Translations under genes and position numbers: made by a program | In this document: piece after piece, positions 9,221-18,209 of the stretch | Numbering within the stretch: the first letter of the stretch is position 1 | Layout of the letters: every line of letters begins with the position of its first letter | Source: Pedobacter jeongneungensis | Lineage (GTDB): Bacteria; Bacteroidota; Bacteroidia; Sphingobacteriales; Sphingobacteriaceae | Direction: 5' to 3' | Length of the DNA stretch: 64,000 bases | Assembly (NCBI RefSeq): GCF_000633455.1 | Contig: NZ_AYMG01000034.1 | Location: 58,218 to 122,217 of the forward strand | The notes under the pieces: model-generated | Told to the model about the DNA's origin: nothing | The model's input: only the letters and a program-made list of their open reading frames with translations | Database searches by the model: none

Positions 9221-11308
9221 ATGTTTAAAGCCGAATACGTTTTTGTAAGGATATTATTCCCTTTTCTGATCGGGATAGGTATTTTTTATTTTTTTCCTTC
9301 AAAAGTGTGCCTGCAGTTTTTGTCTATTGTAGTTTTGCTAAATTTTTCATGCATTTTGAGTTTAAATATTATCTATAAAAAGCTAAATATTTATCGCTAC
9401 AAAGGAACAATTGGTATTTTACTCTTTATATTTTTCTTAAACCTTGGAGGCTTACTTTGTTTATTAAATAATCAGACACTTAAAAATAACTATTTCGGAA
9501 GCGGCAATTATACTTCCTTAAAAATTTGGGTAAAAGATGAACCGCAGCAAAATGGAAATATCATACGTTTTAAAGCAAAGGTAATTTCTGGTTATCAAAA
9601 AAATAAACAGCTCAGGCTATCAGGGCAATTGCTGGTGGCTTTAAGATTAGATAGCCTAAAACCAATTCAGTTAAGGTATGGCGACGAAATCATCATCTCT
9701 GCAAAATATGCGGAAATAGAGCCGCCATATAATCCGGCCGAATTTGATTTCAAGGCCTGGCTCTCCCATCAGAATATTTATCATCAGACTTTTATTGATC
9801 AGGAACACCTCATTAAAACCAAATATAACATCGGTAATCCAATTATCATGCAAGCTTTAAGCTTAAGGGAAAAACAGGTAGAAAAATACCGGAAACTGAT
9901 TAAAAGCAACGAAGCTTTTGCAGTGGCTTCTACATTGATATTGGGTTATCGGGCCGATTTAAGTAAAGAAACCTTGTCGGCATATACTAAAACCGGAACC
10001 ATACATGCTTTATCAGTTTCAGGTGCACATGTGGCAATTATATATGTGGTGTTAGATTTCCTGCTGATGTTTCTGAACAGAAAGCGTTCATTAAAAATTA
10101 TAAAGCTTATACTGATCTGTACGTTAATATGGGGTTACGCTCTGTTAACAGGCTTATCTCCTTCTGTTGTGCGTTCTGCAATTATGATCAGTATTTTAAT
10201 AACGGCAAAAGTTCTATCCAAAAATACCAACAGTTATAATATTTTGGCATTCTCTGCATTTTGCCAATTGCTTTATGATCCGTTTTTAATCTGGGATGTT
10301 GGCTTCCAACTCTCTTATCTTGCTGTTTTCGGTTTGATTTATCTCCAGCCAAAAATTTATAACCTGGTTTACATGAAGCACAAATGGACCGACAGGCTGT
10401 GGAGTTTTATCGCCATGTCGTTAGCTGCACAAATCGTCACTTTTCCTTTAAGTATTTATTATTTCCATCAATTCCCACTTTATTTTCTTTTCGGGAATCT
10501 TTTCATCACGATACCCTTGGTACTCATGATGTACCTGGGGATTGCTGTTTTGGTTCCATGGTTTAGTTTTTTAGCGCCGGTTTTTGAATGGCTCATCAAC
10601 TTTACCAATTCCGTATTAAAATGGATTGCTGATTTGCCCTATGCTACTTTTTCATCAATATGGATCAATCTGCCCGAATTTATTTTATTGAGTTTAGCAC
10701 TTGGCTTGTTTATATATGGTCTGGCAAATTTTAACAAGCACTTTATATTTTCATCCCTCCTGACTTTTGCCTGCTATCAGGTGTTAATTGCTTATGATGA
10801 CCTGACTGCATTCCATCAACAAAAGATTATTTTCTTTACGTTAAGGAAAAACTATGCGGCTGCATTTATTACCGGAAAAGAAAGTATTCTGGTTACCGAT
10901 TTAAAGATTACTGATAAAAATTATGACTTTTTTGTAAAACCGGCACTCACGCAACTACAAATAAATAACATCTGTTTTGTTAATTTAAAGAAAGATACAG
11001 TGCTTAAGAATTTCATTTTAAAAAATAATCAACTTGTATTTCATCATTATAAGATTCTCGTGGCTGATGAACGTTTAAATTATAAAAAACTGAGTGGAAG
11101 TGGTACATTTTCCAGCCTCTGGATTAGCGGTAATACAAGATTTAAGTTAGAAGGATTAGCTCCTGAAATAAAATATAAAAACCTCATCATTGATGCGACC
11201 AACAAAGATTATAAGATTGATATGCTAAAAAAAACTGCAAAGAATAATCATTTAGATTTCTATATTTTAAAGAAAAATAAAGCATATTTGGTGCAACTAA
11301 CCCAATAA
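9221..11308 (+). CDS. comEC: ComEC/Rec2-family competence channel protein
   Basis: 695 residues. N-terminal membrane helices, a DUF4131-type soluble domain (residues about 90-190, with FKAKVISGYQ and YNPAEFDFKAWL), then the Competence domain with about eight helices and the family stretch HALSVSGAHVAII and GLSPSVVRSAIM. ComEC forms the inner-membrane channel for single-stranded DNA entry. The C-terminal 170 residues are soluble but show no HxHxDH metal site, so the metallo-beta-lactamase tail present in many ComECs is degenerate or absent here. Overlaps nothing; it follows the HhH barrel gene by 3 bases and precedes the next gene by 1 base. Confidence 0.9.
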   Translation: MFKAEYVFVRILFPFLIGIGIFYFFPSKVCLQFLSIVVLLNFSCILSLNIIYKKLNIYRYKGTIGILLFIFFLNLGGLLCLLNNQTLKNNYFGSGNYTSLKIWVKDEPQQNGNIIRFKAKVISGYQKNKQLRLSGQLLVALRLDSLKPIQLRYGDEIIISAKYAEIEPPYNPAEFDFKAWLSHQNIYHQTFIDQEHLIKTKYNIGNPIIMQALSLREKQVEKYRKLIKSNEAFAVASTLILGYRADLSKETLSAYTKTGTIHALSVSGAHVAIIYVVLDFLLMFLNRKRSLKIIKLILICTLIWGYALLTGLSPSVVRSAIMISILITAKVLSKNTNSYNILAFSAFCQLLYDPFLIWDVGFQLSYLAVFGLIYLQPKIYNLVYMKHKWTDRLWSFIAMSLAAQIVTFPLSIYYFHQFPLYFLFGNLFITIPLVLMMYLGIAVLVPWFSFLAPVFEWLINFTNSVLKWIADLPYATFSSIWINLPEFILLSLALGLFIYGLANFNKHFIFSSLLTFACYQVLIAYDDLTAFHQQKIIFFTLRKNYAAAFITGKESILVTDLKITDKNYDFFVKPALTQLQINNICFVNLKKDTVLKNFILKNNQLVFHHYKILVADERLNYKKLSGSGTFSSLWISGNTRFKLEGLAPEIKYKNLIIDATNKDYKIDMLKKTAKNNHLDFYILKKNKAYLVQLTQ

Positions 11309-11309
11309 C

Positions 11310-12086
11310 ATGGAAAATCTGGTTTTATATCAGGTTGCAGAAAGAATTGCGACCATAACCATTAACCGGCCTGAAAAAAGAAATGCCTTAAATCCACAGC
11401 TCATATCTGCCTTAACAGCAGCATTTATTCGTGCAGCAGAAGATGACCTGGTTAAGGTAGTTGTGCTGAATGCAAATGGTGATTCATTTAGTGCCGGTGC
11501 CGATTTAGGCTACCTGCAACAATTACAGCACAATACTTTTGAAGAAAATGTTGCTGATTCTAATCACTTAAAAAAACTGTTTACCACCATTTACTACCTG
11601 CCAAAAGTAGTTATAGCGCAGGTAGAAGGACATGCAATTGCCGGTGGTTGTGGTTTAGCTACAATCTGCGACATTGTTTTTGCAACCCCCGAAAGTAATT
11701 TTGGCTATACGGAAGTTAAAATAGGCTTTGTGCCCGCTATTGTTTCCTGTTTTTTAAAACAGAAGGTAAGCGAATCTGTTGCTAAAGAAATCCTGTTAAG
11801 TGGAAAAATCTTTTCTGCCGAACAGGCACTGAAATATAATTTGATAAATTTTGTAACAAATTCATCCGAAATTCATCAAAACGTAAGAGAATTTGCATTA
11901 AGTTTGTGTAGCGGTAGTTCTGGTAATTCGTTAATGGTTACGAAACAATTGATTACGCAAACGACCAATCCCCTGCTTGAAAAATGCCTGGAAACTGCGG
12001 TACAGATAAATGCCCGTGTACGGGAGAGTGAAGATTTTAAAAAAGGAGTTTCTTCATTTTTGAACAAAGAAAAAATTAACTGGTAA
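11310..12086 (+). CDS. Enoyl-CoA hydratase/isomerase family protein
   Basis: 258 residues, crotonase fold of normal length. Features seen: ITINRPEKRNALNPQL at the N-terminus (CoA binding), SAGADLGYL (oxyanion loop), and VEGHAIAGGCGLATICD followed by FGYTEVKIGFVPA, which carries one conserved acidic residue. The substrate cannot be told from sequence: hydratase for fatty-acid or branched-chain catabolism, or methylglutaconyl-CoA hydratase, are options. It starts one base after comEC, so it belongs to the same transcript although no functional link is evident. Confidence 0.88.
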   Translation: MENLVLYQVAERIATITINRPEKRNALNPQLISALTAAFIRAAEDDLVKVVVLNANGDSFSAGADLGYLQQLQHNTFEENVADSNHLKKLFTTIYYLPKVVIAQVEGHAIAGGCGLATICDIVFATPESNFGYTEVKIGFVPAIVSCFLKQKVSESVAKEILLSGKIFSAEQALKYNLINFVTNSSEIHQNVREFALSLCSGSSGNSLMVTKQLITQTTNPLLEKCLETAVQINARVRESEDFKKGVSSFLNKEKINW

Positions 12087-12109
12087 ATAACTAAACTGAA
12101 ATAAAAAAC

Positions 12110-12793
12110 ATGTTAAAATCAATCAAAACAAGCGTTGTTGCTTTAATCTTAGTAAGTAGCGCGATTATCGCCCATGCGCAAAAGAAAATATCCGAAGGTA
12201 CAATTATCTATGGCTTAGCGTATAAATTAACCGAAGAACAAAAAGCTGCAATGGGCGGACAAGAACCACCTGCAGAATTGAAAGTTAAATTTAACAATGG
12301 TTTAACCAAAATTGAAATGGAGCAAGGTCCTGCTTTAATTGGTATCGTATCTGATAACAATGAAAAAACAGGTTTGCTTTTAATTGATGTACCAGTTGCC
12401 CAAAAACAATTTGCGGTTAAACAATCAAAAGCTGATATCGAAAAAGCAATGGGTGCTATCCCTAAATATTCTGATTTCAAAGCTACAGGCGTAAAACAGA
12501 CTATCGGTGGTTTTAGTGCTGAAAAATATTCTTATAAAGATGATAAAGGTACAACACTTGAACTGTGGGCTACAAAAGATATTGAACTACCAAATGTAGG
12601 TTCTCAAAACTATTTCCCTGGTTTAGCTGCTTTCCCTGTAAAATATACATTGGTTCAAAGAGGTGTAGAAACTACTACCACATTAAAATCAGTTGCAGAA
12701 GGTAAAGTTGGTGCAATTTCGAAAGAAGTTCCGGCAGGATACGAAGTGGTAACCATGGAAGATTTAGCAAAAATGCAAGGTGGTGGTGAATAA
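12110..12793 (+). CDS. Secreted protein of the DUF4412/GLPGLI-like type
   Basis: 227 residues with a signal peptide (MLKSIKTSVVALILVSSAIIAHA). The mature part is a beta-rich domain beginning KKISEGTIIYGLAYKLT, with alternating strand and turn and the phrase GGFSAEKYSYKD, typical of periplasmic or lipoprotein-like DUF4412 proteins in Bacteroidota. Function unknown. It follows the enoyl-CoA hydratase by 23 bp and ends in a strong compound terminator, so it is probably the last gene of that transcript. Confidence 0.7.
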   Translation: MLKSIKTSVVALILVSSAIIAHAQKKISEGTIIYGLAYKLTEEQKAAMGGQEPPAELKVKFNNGLTKIEMEQGPALIGIVSDNNEKTGLLLIDVPVAQKQFAVKQSKADIEKAMGAIPKYSDFKATGVKQTIGGFSAEKYSYKDDKGTTLELWATKDIELPNVGSQNYFPGLAAFPVKYTLVQRGVETTTTLKSVAEGKVGAISKEVPAGYEVVTMEDLAKMQGGGE

Positions 12794-12817
12794 TTAACCA
12801 ATTCCTGCTAATTAATG

Positions 12818-12875
12818 GCTTTTTAACTGCCGGCTTTTTACTTAAATTAGCCGAAAAGTTAAAAAGCTTTTTTTA
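12818..12875 (+). terminator. Compound rho-independent terminator
   Basis: Outer 11-bp stem GCTTTTTAACT (12818-12828) / AGTTAAAAAGC (12857-12867) enclosing an inner stem CGGCT / AGCCG, followed by a T-run. Confidence 0.8.
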
Positions 12876-12890
12876 TGCTATAAATTATAT

Positions 12891-15059
12891 ATGATTAAAA
12901 ACTTATTATTCAGATTATCAATTGCCTGCATCGCATTATGTACGTTAATTGATGCAAAAGCCCAAAGTATCAACTGGGCAAAAGATGGTAACTCTTACTA
13001 CCAGATAGCAAGCGGAGAAATTATTTCGGTAACCCTTCCTAAGAGCGATAGAAAAACAATTATATCAAGGGCGCTGTTAACGCCAGCCGGAAAAGATAAT
13101 GCGATTGCTGTAAGAAGTTTTCAATTGTCTGATGATGGTACAAAAGCATTAATCTACACCAACAGTAAAAAAGTTTGGCGTTACGATACCCGTGGCGATT
13201 ATTGGTTAGCTGATTTAACGGCTAATAAGATTACCCAAATCGGAAAAGATAAACCTGCATCATCTTTAATGTTTGCAAAGTTATCGCCCGATGGAAGTAA
13301 AGTAGCTTATGTAAGTAAACACAATTTATATGTAGAAAACATCGACGGAACCGGTGCTAAAGCTTTAACAACTGATGGTACAGACCGGATGATTAATGGT
13401 ACTTTCGATTGGGTTTATGAAGAAGAGTTTGATTGCCGGGATGGTTTTAGATGGAGTCCTGACGGGAAATCTATTGCATACTGGCAAATTGATGCAACCA
13501 AGATCAAAAACTTTTTGATGATCAACAATACGGATTCGATTTATCCTTATACCATTCTGGTAGAATATCCAAAAGTTGGCGAAAATCCATCTGTATGCAA
13601 AGTTGGTGTGGTTGATGTTGCTACTGCAAAAACAAATTGGTTAAATGTACCTGGTGATAATATCCAGCATTACATTCCACGCATGCAATGGGTACCAAAC
13701 AGCAATAACATCATTTTACAACAGCTTAACCGCGAGCAGAACGAAAGTAAAGTATTTATCTGCAATTCAAGCACAGGTGATGCAAAAGCCATTTATACTG
13801 AAAAAGCAAAAGCATGGATCGATCCACAGGATGAGTGGAAATGGTTAAACGACAATAAAGAGTTTACCATCGTATCTGACAAAGATGGCTGGAACCATTT
13901 GTACAGAATTAGTCTTGACGGAAAAAAAGAAACTTTGGTTACAAAGGGCAATTACGATGTAATTGATGTGAAATTAATCGATGTTAAAAACAATACCGTT
14001 TATTTCCTTGCCTCGCCAACAAATGCTACTCAGAAATATCTTTTTAAAACCAAATTAGATGGAAAAGGAAAACTAGAACAGGTTACTCCTTCTATCCTTC
14101 CTGGAACGCATAATTACGATATCTCTCCAAATGCAGCCTTCGCCCGCCATACCTATAATAGTTCGATTGTAAGGCCGATTACCGAATGGATGAACTTTAC
14201 CACGGGCAATCCATTTACTATGGATGGAAGTATTACCACCCAGTTATCAAAACAGGAAGCTGCCAAAAATAAGGTTGAGTTTTTCAAAGTAACTACTGAA
14301 GATGGTATTGAAATGGACGGCTGGATGAAAAAACCAGATAATTTTAATCCTTCGAAAAAATATCCTGTAGTATTTTATGTTTATGGTGAACCTGCTTCAC
14401 CAACAGCAGCAGATACCTATGGTGCCGGAAGAAACTTCTTATATGCCGGCGATATGGCTAAAGATGGCTACATCTATATTTCAATGGATAACAGAGGTGC
14501 ACCTGTTCCAAAAGGAAGTGCTTGGCGTAAAAGCATTTATAAAAATATTGGTGTAATCAATATCCGCGATCAGGCCATGGCCGCTAAAAAATTATTGGCT
14601 ACCAATGCTTTTATGGATAAAGACCGTGTTGCTGTTTGGGGCTGGAGCGGTGGTGGTTCGTCTACCTTAAACCTAATGTTCCAATACCCTGATATTTACA
14701 AAACAGGTATTGCCATTGCAGCGGTTGGCAACCAGTTAACTTACGATAATGTTTATCAGGAACGTTATATGGGTACGCCTTTCCCCAGCAAAGAAGCCTA
14801 TGTTAAAGGTTCTCCTATTACCTATGCTAAAAACTTAAAAGGAAATTTATTGTACATACATGGTACTGGCGATGACAATGTTCATTACCAAAATGCCGAA
14901 ATGTTGATTAATGAACTGATTAAAAACAGAAAAGTTTTTCAATTAATGAGTTACCCTAACCGTACACACAGTATCTCTGAAGGTGAAGGAACAAGCGAAC
15001 ACCTTTCGCTAACTTACACCAAGTTTTTAAAAGAAAACTGCCCTCCGGGAGCAAGATAG
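12891..15059 (+). CDS. Dipeptidyl peptidase IV (S9 family)
   Basis: 722 residues with a signal peptide cleaved near DAKAQ. The N-terminal 470 residues form the beta-propeller (DPPIV_N) including the EEEFDCRDGFRWSPDG region that holds the Glu-Glu pair binding the substrate N-terminus. The C-terminal alpha/beta hydrolase has nucleophile Ser586 in GWSGGG, acid Asp661 or Asp662 in GTGDDNVHY and His693 in NRTHSISEG. It removes N-terminal dipeptides, often Xaa-Pro, in the periplasm. Monocistronic, bounded by terminators on both sides. Confidence 0.93.
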   Translation: MIKNLLFRLSIACIALCTLIDAKAQSINWAKDGNSYYQIASGEIISVTLPKSDRKTIISRALLTPAGKDNAIAVRSFQLSDDGTKALIYTNSKKVWRYDTRGDYWLADLTANKITQIGKDKPASSLMFAKLSPDGSKVAYVSKHNLYVENIDGTGAKALTTDGTDRMINGTFDWVYEEEFDCRDGFRWSPDGKSIAYWQIDATKIKNFLMINNTDSIYPYTILVEYPKVGENPSVCKVGVVDVATAKTNWLNVPGDNIQHYIPRMQWVPNSNNIILQQLNREQNESKVFICNSSTGDAKAIYTEKAKAWIDPQDEWKWLNDNKEFTIVSDKDGWNHLYRISLDGKKETLVTKGNYDVIDVKLIDVKNNTVYFLASPTNATQKYLFKTKLDGKGKLEQVTPSILPGTHNYDISPNAAFARHTYNSSIVRPITEWMNFTTGNPFTMDGSITTQLSKQEAAKNKVEFFKVTTEDGIEMDGWMKKPDNFNPSKKYPVVFYVYGEPASPTAADTYGAGRNFLYAGDMAKDGYIYISMDNRGAPVPKGSAWRKSIYKNIGVINIRDQAMAAKKLLATNAFMDKDRVAVWGWSGGGSSTLNLMFQYPDIYKTGIAIAAVGNQLTYDNVYQERYMGTPFPSKEAYVKGSPITYAKNLKGNLLYIHGTGDDNVHYQNAEMLINELIKNRKVFQLMSYPNRTHSISEGEGTSEHLSLTYTKFLKENCPPGAR

Positions 15060-15065
15060 AAAATT

Positions 15066-15095
15066 TAAAAAGCAGCTTTAGGGCTGCTTTTTTTA
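15066..15095 (+). terminator. Rho-independent terminator after the S9 peptidase
   Basis: Stem AGCAGC (15071-15076) / GCTGCT (15083-15088) with a 6-base loop and a T-tract. Confidence 0.8.
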
Positions 15096-15195
15096 TGCGA
15101 TAAACTTTTGGGTAAGTAGGATATGATAGTCTTGCTATTAAAGTTTTAGGCGCTATTGTTTCAAAACCAATCCCTAAAACTATTGTTTAGTAGCT

Positions 15196-16224
15196 ATGGC
15201 GTTAATCGAATTTACCAAAAGGGGCATTTATTGTAAACAAGGCGATTTTTATGTTGATCCCTGGTGGCCTGTAGATTATGCCGTAACTACGCACGGGCAC
15301 AGCGACCACGTGCGGTTTGGAAATAAATATTACCTCTGCCATACTTTAACGAAACCCATAATCAAACGCAGGATTAGCGAAGATTTAAACGTTGAGACAT
15401 TAGAATATGGAGAAAGCATTACCCGCAACGGCGTAAACATTTCTTTTTTCCCCGCCGGGCACATTATTGGCTCAGCACAGGTACGCTTAGAATATAAAGG
15501 CGAAATCTGCGTAATATCAGGCGATTATAAAATTGAAGATGACGGCATTACCACACCTTTTGAACCTGTAAAATGCCATTCTTTTGTTTCGGAAAGCACT
15601 TTTGGTCTACCTATTTACAAATGGCAAAAACAGGAAATCGTTTTTAACGGAATCAGGAACTGGGTGAATGATAATATCAATCAACAGAAAACAAGCGTAT
15701 TGATTGCCTATAGTTTGGGCAAGGCGCAGCGCTTAATTAAAAATTTGGCCGGCGATACCCCTATTTATGTACATAACAGTATTGCCAACCTAAATGAAGT
15801 GATTATAGAAGCTGGCGTAAAGCTTCCAGAAACCATCAGGATTACTCCTGAAACTACTAAAGATGAATTACAGAAAGGAATTGTGATTGTACCGCCTGCG
15901 ATGCGTGATAGCCGCTGGATCAAGAATTTATCACATCCGGTTACTGGTATATGTTCTGGCTGGATGCAGGTAAGGGCACACCGCCGCTGGCAAAGTGCCG
16001 ATGCTGGTTTTGCATTAAGCGACCACGCCGATTGGCCAGGTTTAATGGAAGCCATTAAGGCAACAAGTGCAGAGAAGGTTTATGTTACCCATGGTTTTAC
16101 CGCTGCTTTTAGCCGCTTTTTAAATGATGAAGGTATAGAAGCCGCTGAAGTTTTGACCAAATTCGGTCAGGAAGACGATGAAGAAAACAAAGTGGATTTA
16201 GCAGAACAAAACGAAAGTAAATAG
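15196..16224 (+). CDS. Ligase-associated DNA exonuclease (metallo-beta-lactamase fold)
   Basis: 342 residues. Contains the metal site HGHSDH near residue 33-38 and the later beta-CASP-like residues (LSDHADWPGLMEA, THGF) expected of SNM1/Pso2-type nucleases. This family is found next to a particular ATP-dependent ligase in many bacteria and is annotated as the exonuclease of that repair set. It is the first gene of the cluster and lies 2 bases before the ligase. Acts in the cytoplasm on DNA, probably trimming ends before ligation. Confidence 0.9.
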   Translation: MALIEFTKRGIYCKQGDFYVDPWWPVDYAVTTHGHSDHVRFGNKYYLCHTLTKPIIKRRISEDLNVETLEYGESITRNGVNISFFPAGHIIGSAQVRLEYKGEICVISGDYKIEDDGITTPFEPVKCHSFVSESTFGLPIYKWQKQEIVFNGIRNWVNDNINQQKTSVLIAYSLGKAQRLIKNLAGDTPIYVHNSIANLNEVIIEAGVKLPETIRITPETTKDELQKGIVIVPPAMRDSRWIKNLSHPVTGICSGWMQVRAHRRWQSADAGFALSDHADWPGLMEAIKATSAEKVYVTHGFTAAFSRFLNDEGIEAAEVLTKFGQEDDEENKVDLAEQNESK

Positions 16225-16226
16225 CC

Positions 16227-17816
16227 ATGAAACGTTTTGCAAAACTCATCCAGCAGCTCGAACTGAGCAATAAAACCAACGATAAAATCGCAGCATTGGT
16301 TGATTATTTTAACCATGCCGATGATAAAGATAAAGTATGGGTAATTGCCTTATTTACTGGTAAAAAGCCTAAAAGACCGATTAAATCGGCCTTACTAAAA
16401 TATTGGGCGATAGACATTACCGAAACACCCGAATGGTTATTTGCAGAAAGTTACGCCAATGTTGGCGATTTAAGTGAAACCATTGCGCTGTTATTACCTC
16501 CTGCCGAAAACACATCAGACTTTCAATTACATACCTGGATTGAAGAATTGCACGATCTGGAAGGTAAAGATGATGAAACCAAAAAAGATTTCATTTTAAG
16601 TGCCTGGAACAAACTCGAAACCCAGGAACGTTTTATTTTCAATAAGTTGATTTCCGGTAATTTCAGAATAGGCGTTTCTAATAAGATGCTGGTAAATGCA
16701 CTGGCCAAACAAAGCAGTTTAGATAGTGCGCAGATTATGCATAGCATTATGGGTAAATGGAATCCTTACGAAATCACCTTTCATGAACTGATAAATGGCA
16801 TCCATGTAAATACCGATAACTCCTGGCCCTACCCCTTTTGCCTGGCTTATGCTTTAGAACAGGAACCAGAAAAACTGGGCGATATTTCGGAATGGCAGGC
16901 CGAATGGAAATGGGACGGCATCCGTGGCCAAATTGTAAAACGGAACGGCGAACTTTTTATCTGGAGCCGTGGTGAAGAACTGGTTACAGAGCAATTTCCT
17001 GAACTCCATTTTATGATCGATGTGTTGCCAGATGGCGTGGTTTTAGACGGCGAAATTTTGGCAGTGCAGGATAAACAGGTATTGTCATTCAGCACCTTAC
17101 AGCAGCGTTTAAACCGTAAAACGATTAATAAAAAGCAACTGGAAGATGCCCCTATAGGCTTTTTTGTTTATGATATTCTGGAATATGAGGCAAAAGATTT
17201 CAGGGAGGAACCATTAAGCGTAAGGCGAAAAATATTGGAGCAATTGATTGGCGGATTAGACGAAAGTCCGGTGATTATTTCTCCTGTAATCAATTGTAAT
17301 ACCTGGGAGGAACTGGCAGAATTAAGACAAACTTCGCGGTCGATCAACAGCGAAGGGATCATGCTCAAAAAGCTGAGTTCCCATTACCATAGTGGTAGGA
17401 AGCGCGGCGATTGGTGGAAGTGGAAAATCAATCCCTACACCGTTGATGCAGTAATGATATACGCGCAAAAAGGAAGTGGCAGAAGGGCGAATTTCTTTAC
17501 CGATTATACTTTTGCTGTTCGCGATGGAGAAAACCTGGTAACCATTGCAAAAGCCTATTCGGGTTTAACAGATAAAGAAATAAAAGAAGTAAACAGCTTT
17601 GTAACCCGTAATGCAATTGAGAAATTCGGTCCGGTACGTACGGTAAAACCTGAACTGGTTTTCGAAATTGCTTTTGAAGGAATTGCGGAAAGTAAAAGGC
17701 ATAAAGCAGGTTTAGCTTTACGTTTTCCACGTATATTGCGGTGGCGAAAAGATAAAAAAGCAGATGAAATTAACACTTTGGAAGACTTGAGGCAGTTGCT
17801 GCAATCTACCTTGTAA
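16227..17816 (+). CDS. ATP-dependent DNA ligase of the Lhr-associated repair set
   Basis: 529 residues. The order is an N-terminal helical DNA-binding domain (1-205), a nucleotidyltransferase domain with active-site Lys228 in EWKWDGIRG, motif III FVYDILE, motif IV GIMLKK and motif V WWKWK, then an OB domain. It seals nicks with ATP and is additional to the NAD-dependent LigA that bacteria use in replication. Directly downstream of the exonuclease, but separated from the helicase by 393 bp of repeat-rich sequence. Confidence 0.93.
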   Translation: MKRFAKLIQQLELSNKTNDKIAALVDYFNHADDKDKVWVIALFTGKKPKRPIKSALLKYWAIDITETPEWLFAESYANVGDLSETIALLLPPAENTSDFQLHTWIEELHDLEGKDDETKKDFILSAWNKLETQERFIFNKLISGNFRIGVSNKMLVNALAKQSSLDSAQIMHSIMGKWNPYEITFHELINGIHVNTDNSWPYPFCLAYALEQEPEKLGDISEWQAEWKWDGIRGQIVKRNGELFIWSRGEELVTEQFPELHFMIDVLPDGVVLDGEILAVQDKQVLSFSTLQQRLNRKTINKKQLEDAPIGFFVYDILEYEAKDFREEPLSVRRKILEQLIGGLDESPVIISPVINCNTWEELAELRQTSRSINSEGIMLKKLSSHYHSGRKRGDWWKWKINPYTVDAVMIYAQKGSGRRANFFTDYTFAVRDGENLVTIAKAYSGLTDKEIKEVNSFVTRNAIEKFGPVRTVKPELVFEIAFEGIAESKRHKAGLALRFPRILRWRKDKKADEINTLEDLRQLLQSTL

Positions 17817-18209
17817 TGCGATTCCATGGTTTGTGTCCTCACAGACCATTATGATCATAACTCAAAGATTTCGGTCTGTGGGGACACAGACCGAGGGAGA
17901 TTTAATAGAATTGTTATTAGAAAAGCAGGTTTCTGTGTGCATCGGAACCGAAAGTCCTGCCATTCGCTTTATCCCGATGGAAAAAATCGGGATGCTCGCT
18001 ACTGTCAGGTTTAGCCTAAATAGGTTTGCCTGGCGATTTTAAACCCGACAGCAGCGATACCCTTTTTTGCTGAAATATAATTAATGTTAAAAGAATAATC
18101 ACAAAAAAGGTAAAGCGTATGGCGGGGCTGCTGTTATAGAAGACCTACCATTATTGCTTTTCAAAACTAAAACTTATCAATATAAAACCTATAAGGAAAG
18201 ACATTAAGT
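17817..18209. repeat. Repeat-filled gap inside the DNA repair cluster
   Basis: No convincing gene in 393 bp. It holds an inverted repeat at 17828-17892 (20-bp arms with two mismatches around a central palindrome TTATGATCATAA), a hairpin with arms CCCGAT and ATCGGG near 17973-17990, and a palindromic unit at about 18045-18145 (arms starting CAGCAGCGATACCC and ending GGGGCTGCTG). Part of it matches the repeat at 49185-49215. Small frames here have repeat-derived sequence and are not likely genes. Confidence 0.6.

Noticed and set aside
17826..18042. Two overlapping frames of about 62-69 codons after the ligase
   Set aside because: They lie in inverted-repeat DNA, overlap each other in different frames and show no domain.
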